The notes below the pieces were generated by a model, which ran no database searches, was not told the DNA's origin, and saw only the letters and a list, made by a program, of their open reading frames with translations. The position numbers and the translations under genes were made by a program. A DNA stretch of 13,717 nt from an uncultured bacterium (GTDB lineage: Bacteria > Bacillota > Clostridia > Lachnospirales > Lachnospiraceae): contig CAJMMS010000044.1 of the NCBI GenBank assembly GCA_905214675.1, positions 1-13,717 of the forward strand, written 5' to 3'. The first letter of the stretch is position 1. Every line of letters begins with the position of its first letter. Below, piece after piece: positions 7,151 through 13,717 of the stretch.

Positions 7151-7912
7151 ATGGAGAACATGTTAGAGGTAAAGAATCTGAGCATTTCATTCGGAGGACT
7201 GCGTGCCGTATCCGAATTTGATATGAATATCGGGAAAGGTCAGCTCTATGGCCTGATCGGACCGAACGGTGCCGGAAAAACAACCATATTTAACTTGCTG
7301 ACAGGTGTTTACAAACCGGATGAAGGTATTGTAAAATTAGATGGACAGGACATTACTGGAAAGAAGACCATTGATATCAACAAAGCAGGTATCGCCCGTA
7401 CTTTCCAGAATATCCGCCTGTTCTCACAGATGTCCGTACTGGACAATGTAAAAGTAGGACTGCACAATCATCATCACTACAATACGCTCGAAGGGATTCT
7501 GCGTCTGCCGCATTACCGTAAGGTGGAAAAAGAGATGAATGAACGTGCGATGGAGCTTTTGAAAGTGTTCGACCTTGAGAAGGATGCCGAGTATCTGGCT
7601 TCTAACCTGCCATATGGACAGCAGAGAAAACTGGAGATCGCCAGAGCACTTGCAACTGATCCGAAGCTTCTGCTTCTGGATGAGCCGGCAGCCGGCATGA
7701 ATCCGAACGAGACAAAAGAACTGATGGAAACGATCAGCTTTGTGCGTGATCATTTTAATATGACAATCCTTTTGATCGAACACGACATGAAACTGGTTTC
7801 CGGTATCTGTGAAGAGCTGACCGTACTGAATTTCGGAAAAGTACTGGCACAGGGACCGACTGCGGAAGTACTGAATGATCCGCAGGTTATCACAGCATAT
7901 CTGGGAGAATAG
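7151..7912 (+). CDS. livG: Liv ABC transporter ATP-binding protein LivG
   Basis: This cytoplasmic ATPase powers the Liv importer as a heterodimer with LivF. It has 253 residues. Walker A GPNGAGKT is at 37-44, the Q-loop Gln at 86 in ARTFQNIRLF, the LivG-type signature LPYGQQR at 153-159, Walker B LLLLDEP at 173-179, and the switch His at 211 in LLIEHD. The LPYGQ signature in place of LSGGQ is normal for LivG. The start ATG 7151 follows AAGGAGGCG (7135-7143); a reading frame open further upstream overlaps livM and lacks an RBS. The start lies one base after the livM stop. Confidence 0.96.
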   Translation: MENMLEVKNLSISFGGLRAVSEFDMNIGKGQLYGLIGPNGAGKTTIFNLLTGVYKPDEGIVKLDGQDITGKKTIDINKAGIARTFQNIRLFSQMSVLDNVKVGLHNHHHYNTLEGILRLPHYRKVEKEMNERAMELLKVFDLEKDAEYLASNLPYGQQRKLEIARALATDPKLLLLDEPAAGMNPNETKELMETISFVRDHFNMTILLIEHDMKLVSGICEELTVLNFGKVLAQGPTAEVLNDPQVITAYLGE

Positions 7913-7926
7913 GAGGAAATGGACTT

Positions 7927-8637
7927 ATGGCAATGCTTGAGGTAAAAGATCTGAATGTATACTACGGTATGATTCAGGCGATCAAGGGAATTTCCTTTGA
8001 AGTAAATCAGGGAGAAGTCATCGCACTGATCGGTGCCAACGGAGCCGGAAAGACTACAACACTTCATGCAGTCACAGGGCTGACACCAGTGAAATCAGGC
8101 CATATTTTCTTCGAAGGAAAAGATATTACAAAAGTGCCGGCTCACAAGATCGTTTCTATGGGAATGGCACACGTTCCGGAAGGACGACGCGTATTTGCAC
8201 AACTCAGTGTTTATCAGAACCTGAAAATGGGTGCTTATACACGAAAAGACAAAGACGAGATCAGGCAGACACTTGATATGGTATATGAGCATTTCCCGCG
8301 TCTGGAAGAACGTAAGAACCAGATGGCAGGTACGCTTTCCGGTGGTGAACAGCAGATGCTTGCAATGGGACGTGCACTGATGTCTCATCCGAAGATCATC
8401 CTTATGGATGAACCGTCTATGGGACTTTCACCGATTTTTGTAAATGAGATTTTTGAAATTATCAAGAAAGTCAGTGCAGCCGGCACGACCGTACTTCTGG
8501 TAGAGCAGAATGCAAAGAAAGCACTCTCCATCGCAGACAGAGCATATGTCCTGGAAACAGGCAAAATTATCTTACAGGGTGATGCAGACAAGCTGTTAAA
8601 TGATGAGTCTGTCAAGAAAGCATACCTTGGAGAATAA
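7927..8637 (+). CDS. livF: Liv ABC transporter ATP-binding protein LivF
   Basis: This is the second ATPase of the Liv importer, 236 residues. Walker A GANGAGKT is at 36-43, PEGRRVF at 84-90 stands where other ABC proteins have the Q-loop, the signature LSGGEQQ is at 137-143, and Walker B IILMDEP at 157-163. The switch position reads LLVEQN (190-195), with Gln instead of His. Both the PEGR segment and the Gln are usual in LivF, so this is not a defect. AGGAGG (7911-7916) overlaps the livG stop and lies ten bases before the ATG. It is co-transcribed with the kinase-like gene that follows. Confidence 0.96.
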   Translation: MAMLEVKDLNVYYGMIQAIKGISFEVNQGEVIALIGANGAGKTTTLHAVTGLTPVKSGHIFFEGKDITKVPAHKIVSMGMAHVPEGRRVFAQLSVYQNLKMGAYTRKDKDEIRQTLDMVYEHFPRLEERKNQMAGTLSGGEQQMLAMGRALMSHPKIILMDEPSMGLSPIFVNEIFEIIKKVSAAGTTVLLVEQNAKKALSIADRAYVLETGKIILQGDADKLLNDESVKKAYLGE

Positions 8638-8652
8638 AAGGGGGTTTGTGCT

Positions 8653-9288
8653 ATGGGAAAACTGATCGTTACGATCGCAAGACAGTATGGAAGCGGTGGA
8701 AAAACCATCGGTCAGATGCTGGCAGAAAATCTGGGTGTAAACTGTTATAACAGAGAAATTCTGCGTATGGCATCCGATGACAGCGGAATCAAAGAAGAGC
8801 TGTTCAATCAGGCAGATGAAAAACTTCGCAATAATCCGCTCTTTGGAAATTCCACAAGAATCTACAAAGGCGGGCTGATCCAGCCGGATCATGGCGGATT
8901 TGTCTCCGCAGACAATCTCTTTAATTATCAGGCAAAAGTGATCAAAGAACTGGCAGAGAAAGAGTCCTGTGTATTTATCGGACGCTGTGCAGACTTTGTA
9001 CTGAAAGACCGCCCGGATGTGATGAGCGTCTTTATCCATGCACCGCAGGATTACTGCCTGGCACGCGGTATGGAGCGCAACTCCATGACGGAAAAAGAGA
9101 TGGAGAAATTTATAGCAAAGACAGACAAGTATCGAGGTGATTTCTATCATTATTATACCGGACGCACCTGGAATGATGCGAGAAATTACGATCTGTGTCT
9201 GGACAGCAGCAAACTTGGATTTGACAAATGCGTAGAGGCAATCAAGGCGTATGCAAAAGTACGTTTTGGCGAAGATATTTTTGAATAA
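8653..9288 (+). CDS. Cytidylate-kinase-like family protein
   Basis: This cytoplasmic P-loop protein has 211 residues and resembles the cytidylate-kinase-like family (Cytidylate_kin2). The N-terminus has a hydrophobic strand and an atypical phosphate loop, ARQYGSGGKTIG (9-20). GRCADFVL is at 110-117, and the family's C-terminal features follow: DKYRGDFYHYYTGRTW (158-173) and YDLCLDSSKLG (179-189). Family members are assumed to phosphorylate nucleotides, but substrates of this subgroup are poorly known, and housekeeping CMP kinase is normally the separate Cmk. AAGGGGG precedes the ATG by about nine bases. Only 15 bases separate it from livF and a terminator follows, so it is probably the last gene of the liv transcript. 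Why it sits with an amino-acid transporter is not apparent. Confidence 0.85.
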   Translation: MGKLIVTIARQYGSGGKTIGQMLAENLGVNCYNREILRMASDDSGIKEELFNQADEKLRNNPLFGNSTRIYKGGLIQPDHGGFVSADNLFNYQAKVIKELAEKESCVFIGRCADFVLKDRPDVMSVFIHAPQDYCLARGMERNSMTEKEMEKFIAKTDKYRGDFYHYYTGRTWNDARNYDLCLDSSKLGFDKCVEAIKAYAKVRFGEDIFE

Positions 9289-9297
9289 GCGTCCAGC

Positions 9298-9360
9298 AAT
9301 GCGGCAGGTATCAGGAGCAGATCTGAGATGCTTGCATAAATAAGGTAAGAATGCGGCAGG
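9298..9360. repeat. 11-bp direct repeat AATGCGGCAGG
   Basis: AATGCGGCAGG occurs at 9298-9308 and again at 9350-9360. The second copy forms the left arm of the terminator. Between them lies CAGATCTGAGATG (9318-9330), which resembles a motif near 2017. The repeat may be a leftover of a local duplication. Confidence 0.4.
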
Positions 9361-9386
9361 GAGAGGAAACTTTCTCTGTCGCTTTT
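9353..9386 (+). terminator. Terminator of the liv/kinase operon
   Basis: A 13-pair stem (9353-9365 with 9370-9382, three G-U pairs) closes on a GAAA tetraloop of the GNRA type and is followed by TTTT (9383-9386). It lies 64 bases after the kinase-like gene. Confidence 0.82.
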
Positions 9387-9458
9387 GTATCTTAGCTGAA
9401 GAAAACTTTTTATAGCGATTCTGTCAGGTAAATGTCAGCAGAGTTGACCAGAATTGCA

Positions 9459-9484
9459 TGCCAGATCTCATATGCGTTCGACTT
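9459..9484. repeat. Copy of the short intergenic motif also at 2070-2095
   Basis: TGCCAGATCTCATATG (9459-9474) matches TGCCAGGTCTCATGTG at 2070-2085 in 14 of 16 bases. GACTT begins 21 bases after the first base in both copies (9480 and 2091). The motif lies in the leader or promoter region of the glycerate kinase gene. I could not find a convincing promoter here: TTGACC at 9444-9449 has no good -10 partner. Confidence 0.4.
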
Positions 9485-9542
9485 AAAAAGAAGCAGGCAA
9501 CAAACAGGTGTGTTTGAGTCAAATTTATGGGGAGAGGATAAT

Positions 9543-10784
9543 ATGACACTACGAGAAGAAGCAGATAAAATCATAAAAGAAGCGATCACAAAAGTACTGC
9601 CGGATGAGGCAGTGAAACAGGCACTGAAAAACAGAAAACCGGTAAAAGGAAAACTTTACCTTGTGGCGGTTGGAAAAGCAGCCTGGCAGATGGCAAATGC
9701 AGCCGCAAACATCCTGAATGGACAGATTGAGAAAGGGATTGTGATCACGAAATACGGACATATTCAGGGAGACATTCCGGGGATCGAATGTTTTGAAGCA
9801 GGACATCCGGTTCCGGATACAAATACCTTTGCGGCCACACAGAAAGTGATCGAGCTGACAGAAGGATTGCAGGCAGACGATCAGGTATTATTTCTGCTTT
9901 CCGGAGGCGGCTCCGCCCTTTTTGAAAAACCATTGATAAGTACAGAAGAATTATCGGATATAACAAAGCAGCTGCTTGCATGCGGGGCAGATATTGTGGA
10001 GATGAACACCATACGGAAAAGACTGTCCGCAGTCAAAGGCGGAAAATTTGCCGGACTCTGTGAACCGGCAGCCATATTTGCGATTGTACTGAGCGATATC
10101 GTCGGAGATCCGCTTGATATGATCGCATCAGGACCGGCATATGCAGACTCTTCGACCGCATCCGATGCAATCGCAATCGTTGAAAAATATCACTTAAAAC
10201 TCAGCGAGAAGGCAAGAACATTACTGGAGATGAAAACACCAAAAGCAGTAACAAATGTGGAAACCAGGATCACCGGAAGCGTCAGAAATCTGTGCCTGGC
10301 AGCAAAAGAAGCCTGCGAAAAACTTGGCTACGAAAGCATGATCCTCACAGATGCCCTGCAGTGTGAGGCAAAAGAAGCAGGAGCATTTTTAGCAGCGATC
10401 GCAAAAACACATCAAAATACAGACAAAAGCCTTGCTTTTATTGCGGGAGGCGAGACGATCGTCCACGTGACAGGAAAAGGACTCGGCGGACGCAACCAGG
10501 AGCTGGCACTTGCGGCGGCAGAAGGACTGGCTGCATGCAGAAATACTGCCATTTTCAGCGTCGGAAGCGACGGAACTGACGGACCGACCGATGCAGCCGG
10601 TGGCTATTGCGATGAAAATACAAAAGAAAAAATGCAACAGGCAGGACTTGATGTCTATGAAGTGCTGAAAGAGAATGATACCTACCATGCACTGAAAAAG
10701 ACAGGAGGACTGATCATCACCGGAGCAACCGGGACAAATGTAAACGATGTGGCAGTGGTGCTGATACGACGGAAATTCTTGTGA
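9543..10784 (+). CDS. Glycerate 2-kinase, MOFRL family
   Basis: This cytoplasmic enzyme is predicted to phosphorylate D-glycerate to 2-phosphoglycerate with ATP, feeding lower glycolysis. It has 413 residues. An N-terminal DUF4147-type domain contains VAVGKAAWQM (41-50), the Gly-rich SGGGSALF (120-127), NTIRKRLSAVKGGKFA (155-170) and LSDIVGDPLDMIASGPA (183-199). A C-terminal MOFRL domain contains GKGLGGRNQELALAAA (311-326), SDGTDGPTDAAGG (342-354) and TGTNVNDVAV (396-405). ATG 9543 is chosen because GGGGAGAGG (9530-9538) lies just upstream; the longer frame from 9432 has no RBS and crosses a repeat. It is monocistronic as far as can be seen. Some family members act on hydroxypyruvate-pathway intermediates, so the physiological source of glycerate is open. 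Confidence 0.92.
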   Translation: MTLREEADKIIKEAITKVLPDEAVKQALKNRKPVKGKLYLVAVGKAAWQMANAAANILNGQIEKGIVITKYGHIQGDIPGIECFEAGHPVPDTNTFAATQKVIELTEGLQADDQVLFLLSGGGSALFEKPLISTEELSDITKQLLACGADIVEMNTIRKRLSAVKGGKFAGLCEPAAIFAIVLSDIVGDPLDMIASGPAYADSSTASDAIAIVEKYHLKLSEKARTLLEMKTPKAVTNVETRITGSVRNLCLAAKEACEKLGYESMILTDALQCEAKEAGAFLAAIAKTHQNTDKSLAFIAGGETIVHVTGKGLGGRNQELALAAAEGLAACRNTAIFSVGSDGTDGPTDAAGGYCDENTKEKMQQAGLDVYEVLKENDTYHALKKTGGLIITGATGTNVNDVAVVLIRRKFL

Positions 10785-10819
10785 TAATCAGAAAAAATCT
10801 AAAGATATGTTTATAAATC

Positions 10820-10848
10820 TTGTAATAATAAATTGTTTAGTGTATAAT
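10820..10848 (+). promoter_or_regulatory. Promoter for the 124-residue gene
   Basis: A perfect -10 TATAAT (10843-10848) has a -35-like TTGTAA (10820-10825, four of six) 17 bases upstream. It lies about 57 bases before the ATG of the next gene and probably also serves the LRR gene, which has no clear promoter of its own. Confidence 0.65.
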
Positions 10849-10905
10849 TCTGGTAAAAGAAAACATATGAAGAGATAAGATTTCTCAGAGGAGGGTTAAA
10901 GAATT

Positions 10906-11280
10906 ATGGATATTAGAGAGTGTGCAAAAGCGATAGACTTAGATCTTGAAAGTATAGCCTGCTTAGGAAGGTCAATAAAACCGGCACAAGGTAAAAGGCT
11001 TGTTTTTAATTGTGACGGACGTTTAAAAAGTGAACATAAATATGCTATTAAGCATTTTGGATTTGAGAAAGTTTATATTATCTGGCAAAATAAACTTAGA
11101 AGACAAATATATTCATTGCGAAGAATAGATTTTATGGAGGCATTGTCGAATTATAATGGTATAGTTGAAAAAGGGGTGGGATTTAGATGGAAGGATATGG
11201 AAGAGGTGTATGTGATTGAGGAAGAACATATTATGGATTTCTTACAAAAAATAAAAGATAAAGAAAGTGAACATATATAG
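10906..11280 (+). CDS. Hypothetical protein, 124 residues, family not recognised
   Basis: I do not recognise this protein. It has 124 residues, no signal peptide and no membrane segment, so it is probably cytoplasmic. It is mixed alpha/beta by appearance. Residues 31-60 (RLVFNCDGRLKSEHKYAIKH onward) look globular, aromatic and basic residues are frequent in the middle (YIIWQNKLRRQIYSLRR, 57-73), and the C-terminus is a charged, probably helical stretch rich in Glu and Lys (about 103-123). GAGGAGGG (10888-10895) lies ten bases before the ATG and a TATAAT promoter stands upstream, so I believe it is expressed. It is AT-rich and uses ATA codons, unlike the genes before it. The LRR gene follows after 78 bases on the same strand and may share its transcript. 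Confidence 0.7.
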   Translation: MDIRECAKAIDLDLESIACLGRSIKPAQGKRLVFNCDGRLKSEHKYAIKHFGFEKVYIIWQNKLRRQIYSLRRIDFMEALSNYNGIVEKGVGFRWKDMEEVYVIEEEHIMDFLQKIKDKESEHI

Positions 11281-11358
11281 AAAATAATTAAAATAGCTAC
11301 GGTAGATGAACATGCGGTGCAATGTGTAAAACACAATATTGGATGAAGGAGAAAAGTG

Positions 11359-13578
11359 ATGAAAAAAAGAATTCTGCTGCTTTTTACAGCAATGTTTATG
11401 TTAACAGTCCCAGGTAAGATACAAGCATCTGCGAATGAGCAAGAAAAAAATACAGTGTATTTTGAAGAAAACAGATTAGAAGAAGGATCTTTGACGAAAG
11501 AATCTGCTGACAATATAAGTGAAAGCGGGACAATAGGTGATACGATTACCTGGGATTTGACTGAAGATGGAACACTGACCATAAGAGGAACAGGAGATAT
11601 TTCGGATTACACTTTTTCTGAACACTTGGAATGCCAGAACATAAAGAAAGTTGTTATAGAAGAAGGAATCACAAGCATAGGAAATAGAATATTTGAAACG
11701 TGTGGTGAACTGACAAGCATAGAATTGCCAAAAGGAATCACGAGCATAGGAGATCATGCGTTTTATAAGTGTAGCAAACTGGCAAGTATGGAATTGCCAA
11801 AAGGAATCACAAGTATAGGAAATGGTGCATTTAGCGAGTGCGTTAGAATGACGAGTGCAAAGTTGCCAGAAGGAATCATGAGTATAGGAGAGGGTGCATT
11901 TGCTGGTGACGTAAATCTGATAAGTATAGAGCTGCCAGAAGGAATCACAAGTATAGAAGATAGTACATTTGCTGAATGTAGAAGTCTGAGCAGTATAAAA
12001 TTGCCGAAAGGAATCACGAGTGTAGGAGATCGTGCATTTTACGACTGTGACAGTCTGACCAGTATAGAATTTTTTGACGGATTGACGAGCATAGGAAATT
12101 CTGCATTTCAATCTTGTGACAGTCTGAGCAGTATAGAATTGCCAGAAGGAATGACGAGCATAGGAGATTCTATATTTTACGATTGTGACAGTCTGAGCAG
12201 TATAAAATTGCCGAAAGGATTGACGAGCATAGGAGATTCTGCATTTTACGATTGTTACAGTCTAAGCAGTATAGAATTGCCGGAAGGAATAACGAGCATA
12301 GGATCTAGTACATTTTCCGATTGTGACAGTCTGAGCAGTATAAAATTGTCGGAAGGAATAACGAGCATAGGATCTAGTGCATTTTCCTACTGTAAAAGTC
12401 TGAGCAGTATAGAATTGCCGGAAGGAATAACGAGCATAGGATCTAGTACATTTTTCGATTGTTACAGTCTGAGCAGTATAGAATTGCCGGAAGGAATAAC
12501 GAGCATAGGATCTAGTGCATTTTCCAGTTGTTTCAGTCTGAGCAGTATAGAATTGCCGGAAAGTTTGAGGAGTATAGGGTGGGATGTATTTCAAGATAGT
12601 GATAAGGTTAAAATATTGTACAATGGAACAAAGGTAGACTGGAATGTCATTAAAGGAAGTTCTGAGGTTTCTGTGAAGAAGATATACTATAAAAAGGAAA
12701 TTCATGAACATGAAGAAGAACTAGATGAAAAAGAAAGAATAGAAGCAACTTGTGATACGGATGGAAGGACGCAAGGGAGTCATTGTGCTATTTGTGGAAA
12801 AGTACTTGTGGAACCAAGTATAATCAAAGCGACAGGACATAGCTGGGATGAAGGTGAGATATGGTCCGGGGCACGGTGTGAATATACCGGGGAAATCCGG
12901 TATAGCTGTACAAAATGCGGAGAAACCAAAACAGAAGAGATTGTGGCACCAGGTCACAAATTTAGTCCTTGGAAAGTTATTAGTAAAGCAGACATTGATT
13001 CAGCGGAAAAGCAGTCACGTTCATGCAGTGTGTGTGGACAAAGCGAGCAAAGAGAGGTTGGAAGTAAACTTCGACCGAGTATGACAGTAAGTGCGTCTAA
13101 GATTGTACTTAAGATTGGACAGAAAACAGATAAATTAAAAATATCAAAACTTGCAAAAGGAGATGCGATTGTATCCTGGCAGTCTGACAATGAAGAAATA
13201 GCTCAGGTATGGGGAAAAGCAGATGGAAGCGACATTGTCATTATTGCAGGAAACAAGACGGGAGAAGCCAAAATTACGATTACCTTAAAGAGTAATTTTC
13301 AAAAAACAATCACTGTAACTGTTCAGAAAAAGACAGTGAAAACAAAGAAGATTTCCGGTGTTGCAAAGAAGTTGACATTAAAGAAAAAGCAGAAATTAAC
13401 TTTACATCCTGTCATCACACCTTTAACCAGTACAGAAAAAATTACTTACAAATCCAGCAATTCTAAGATTGTTTCCGTAAATTCGAAGGGACACATTACA
13501 GCTAAGAAAAAAGGAAAAGCAGTTATTACGGTTAAGTCAGGAAAGAAAAAAGTAAAATGCAAAGTAACAGTTAAATAA
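11359..13578 (+). CDS. Secreted BspA-like leucine-rich-repeat protein with CxxC modules and Big_2-like domains
   Basis: This is a predicted secreted or surface protein of 739 residues. A signal peptide (1-25) ends in QASA, with probable cleavage before NEQ. Residues 55-100 form the short beta domain that often precedes these repeats (ITWDLTEDGTLTIRGTGD, 63-80). Fourteen BspA/LRR_5-type repeats with an exact 23-residue period span 104-425. Then come three Cys modules (C465/C476/C479, C507/C517/C520, C556/C559) with GH motifs at 493-494 and 532-533. Two Big_2-like Ig domains follow, at about 577-656 and 660-739. There is no LPXTG sorting signal, and the very basic C-terminus may hold it to the wall. 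The related BspA binds host proteins; an adhesive role here is inference. ATG 11359 is chosen because AAGGAG (11346-11351) is seven bases away; an in-frame GTG at 11356 is the alternative. Confidence 0.9.
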   Translation: MKKRILLLFTAMFMLTVPGKIQASANEQEKNTVYFEENRLEEGSLTKESADNISESGTIGDTITWDLTEDGTLTIRGTGDISDYTFSEHLECQNIKKVVIEEGITSIGNRIFETCGELTSIELPKGITSIGDHAFYKCSKLASMELPKGITSIGNGAFSECVRMTSAKLPEGIMSIGEGAFAGDVNLISIELPEGITSIEDSTFAECRSLSSIKLPKGITSVGDRAFYDCDSLTSIEFFDGLTSIGNSAFQSCDSLSSIELPEGMTSIGDSIFYDCDSLSSIKLPKGLTSIGDSAFYDCYSLSSIELPEGITSIGSSTFSDCDSLSSIKLSEGITSIGSSAFSYCKSLSSIELPEGITSIGSSTFFDCYSLSSIELPEGITSIGSSAFSSCFSLSSIELPESLRSIGWDVFQDSDKVKILYNGTKVDWNVIKGSSEVSVKKIYYKKEIHEHEEELDEKERIEATCDTDGRTQGSHCAICGKVLVEPSIIKATGHSWDEGEIWSGARCEYTGEIRYSCTKCGETKTEEIVAPGHKFSPWKVISKADIDSAEKQSRSCSVCGQSEQREVGSKLRPSMTVSASKIVLKIGQKTDKLKISKLAKGDAIVSWQSDNEEIAQVWGKADGSDIVIIAGNKTGEAKITITLKSNFQKTITVTVQKKTVKTKKISGVAKKLTLKKKQKLTLHPVITPLTSTEKITYKSSNSKIVSVNSKGHITAKKKGKAVITVKSGKKKVKCKVTVK
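11668..12633 (+). repeat. Array of 14 in-frame 69-bp LRR units
   Basis: Units begin at residues 104, 127, 150 and so on every 23 residues to 403, with no insertion or deletion. The core reads [IL]TSIGxxAFxxCxSLxSIELPEG. Units one to seven have diverged. The four units at 12289-12564 are almost identical DNA and differ in only seven of 23 codons, every one of those differences changing the amino acid. The last unit (12565-12633) is a divergent cap. Confidence 0.95.
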
Positions 13579-13717
13579 GAATTTACGGAGGTTTTAGCAT
13601 GTGCAAATGAACGAATTCCCCGAAGGCACGCTCTCGCTACCTCACATTGGCAGCGGTACGTAAGCGACCAGAATACGGTCGCTAAGTACCGGCCATGTTC
13701 GAGTACCTTCTACGGGA
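13579..13717 (+). other. Unidentified GC-rich terminal element with RBS and three-codon ORF
   Basis: After the LRR stop, GGAGG (13587-13591) lies seven bases before ATG 13599, but that frame stops at once (ATG TGC AAA TGA). A second ATG overlaps the stop (13607) and gives an 18-residue frame ending at 13663. From 13611 on, 60 of 107 bases are G or C, far above the LRR gene, and a long hairpin follows. This could be a leader peptide and attenuator of a gene beyond the window, a small RNA, or a dispersed repeat. I do not recognise it and see no T-tract terminator for the LRR gene here. Confidence 0.45.
13654..13691. other. Long hairpin in the terminal element
   Basis: The outer stem pairs CGGTAC (13654-13659) with GTACCG (13686-13691). 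The inner stem pairs AGCGACC (13663-13669) with GGTCGCT (13677-13683) around a 7-base loop. A small internal loop separates the stems. No run of T follows, so it is not a standard intrinsic terminator. Confidence 0.7.

Noticed and set aside
9432..9542. N-terminal extension of the glycerate kinase frame
   Set aside because: No RBS precedes ATG 9432, the added 37 residues do not resemble the family N-terminus, and the ATG at 9543 has a strong RBS.
12289..12564. Diversity-generating retroelement target
   Set aside because: Variable codons are clustered, but the changes are not adenine-specific, and no template repeat or reverse transcriptase lies in the window.
12289..12564. 138-bp two-unit superperiod, from the alternating T/A at codon 8
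   Set aside because: Units 1 and 3 of this block differ at 4 of 69 bases, but units 2 and 4 differ at 8, no better than neighbouring units, so block duplication is not supported.
11476..12711. Long minus-strand frames through the LRR array
   Set aside because: They mirror the 69-bp repeat of the plus-strand gene, giving a repeated CTxSYxRxSFxQFYT-like pattern, and have no RBS or promoter.
13579..13717. Open frame without stops from 13579 to the window end
   Set aside because: It has no start codon with an RBS. The translation looks like random GC-rich sequence, and a structured or repeat element explains it better.

Overview
The window looks like a chromosomal segment of a Gram-positive gut Clostridia, most likely Lachnospiraceae. 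The signs are strong AAGGAGG-type ribosome binding sites, a T-box leader, a short archaeal/eukaryote-type prolyl-tRNA synthetase, a pyrophosphate-type phosphofructokinase, a complete Liv ABC transporter operon, and a secreted BspA-like leucine-rich-repeat protein with Big_2-like domains. The taxonomic call is inferred from gene content and style, not from a search.

Layout. Bases 1-456 hold a sigma-A-type promoter and a proline T-box leader (specifier CCU) that controls proS (457-1896). proS converges on a minus-strand phosphofructokinase gene (2124-3347), with a 17-bp bidirectional terminator between them. A 326-base AT-rich divergent region carries a good promoter for the liv operon. The operon runs substrate-binding lipoprotein (3674-4867), a terminator and a second large hairpin in a 317-base gap, then permeases livH and livM, ATPases livG and livF, and a cytidylate-kinase-like gene (8653-9288) that ends at a terminator. 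A glycerate 2-kinase gene of the MOFRL family follows (9543-10784).

From about 10785 the character changes. The DNA is more AT-rich, ATA isoleucine codons are common, and the genes are accessory: an unrecognised 124-residue protein and a 739-residue secreted LRR protein. The LRR protein has fourteen repeats with an exact 23-residue period, three CxxC modules and two Big_2-like domains. The last 139 bases hold a strong ribosome binding site ahead of a three-codon ORF, then a GC-rich stretch with a long hairpin. I could not identify this element.

Functionally, the first 10.8 kb is housekeeping: Pro-tRNA charging under tRNA-sensing control, PPi-linked glycolysis, uptake of branched-chain or related amino acids, and glycerate phosphorylation into glycolysis. 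The last 3 kb concerns the cell surface. I found no CRISPR array, tRNA, rRNA, transposase, phage gene or defence system. The most unusual signals are the LRR repeat block in which no synonymous differences separate the last four units, the terminal GC-rich element, and a degenerate short motif shared by two intergenic regions.
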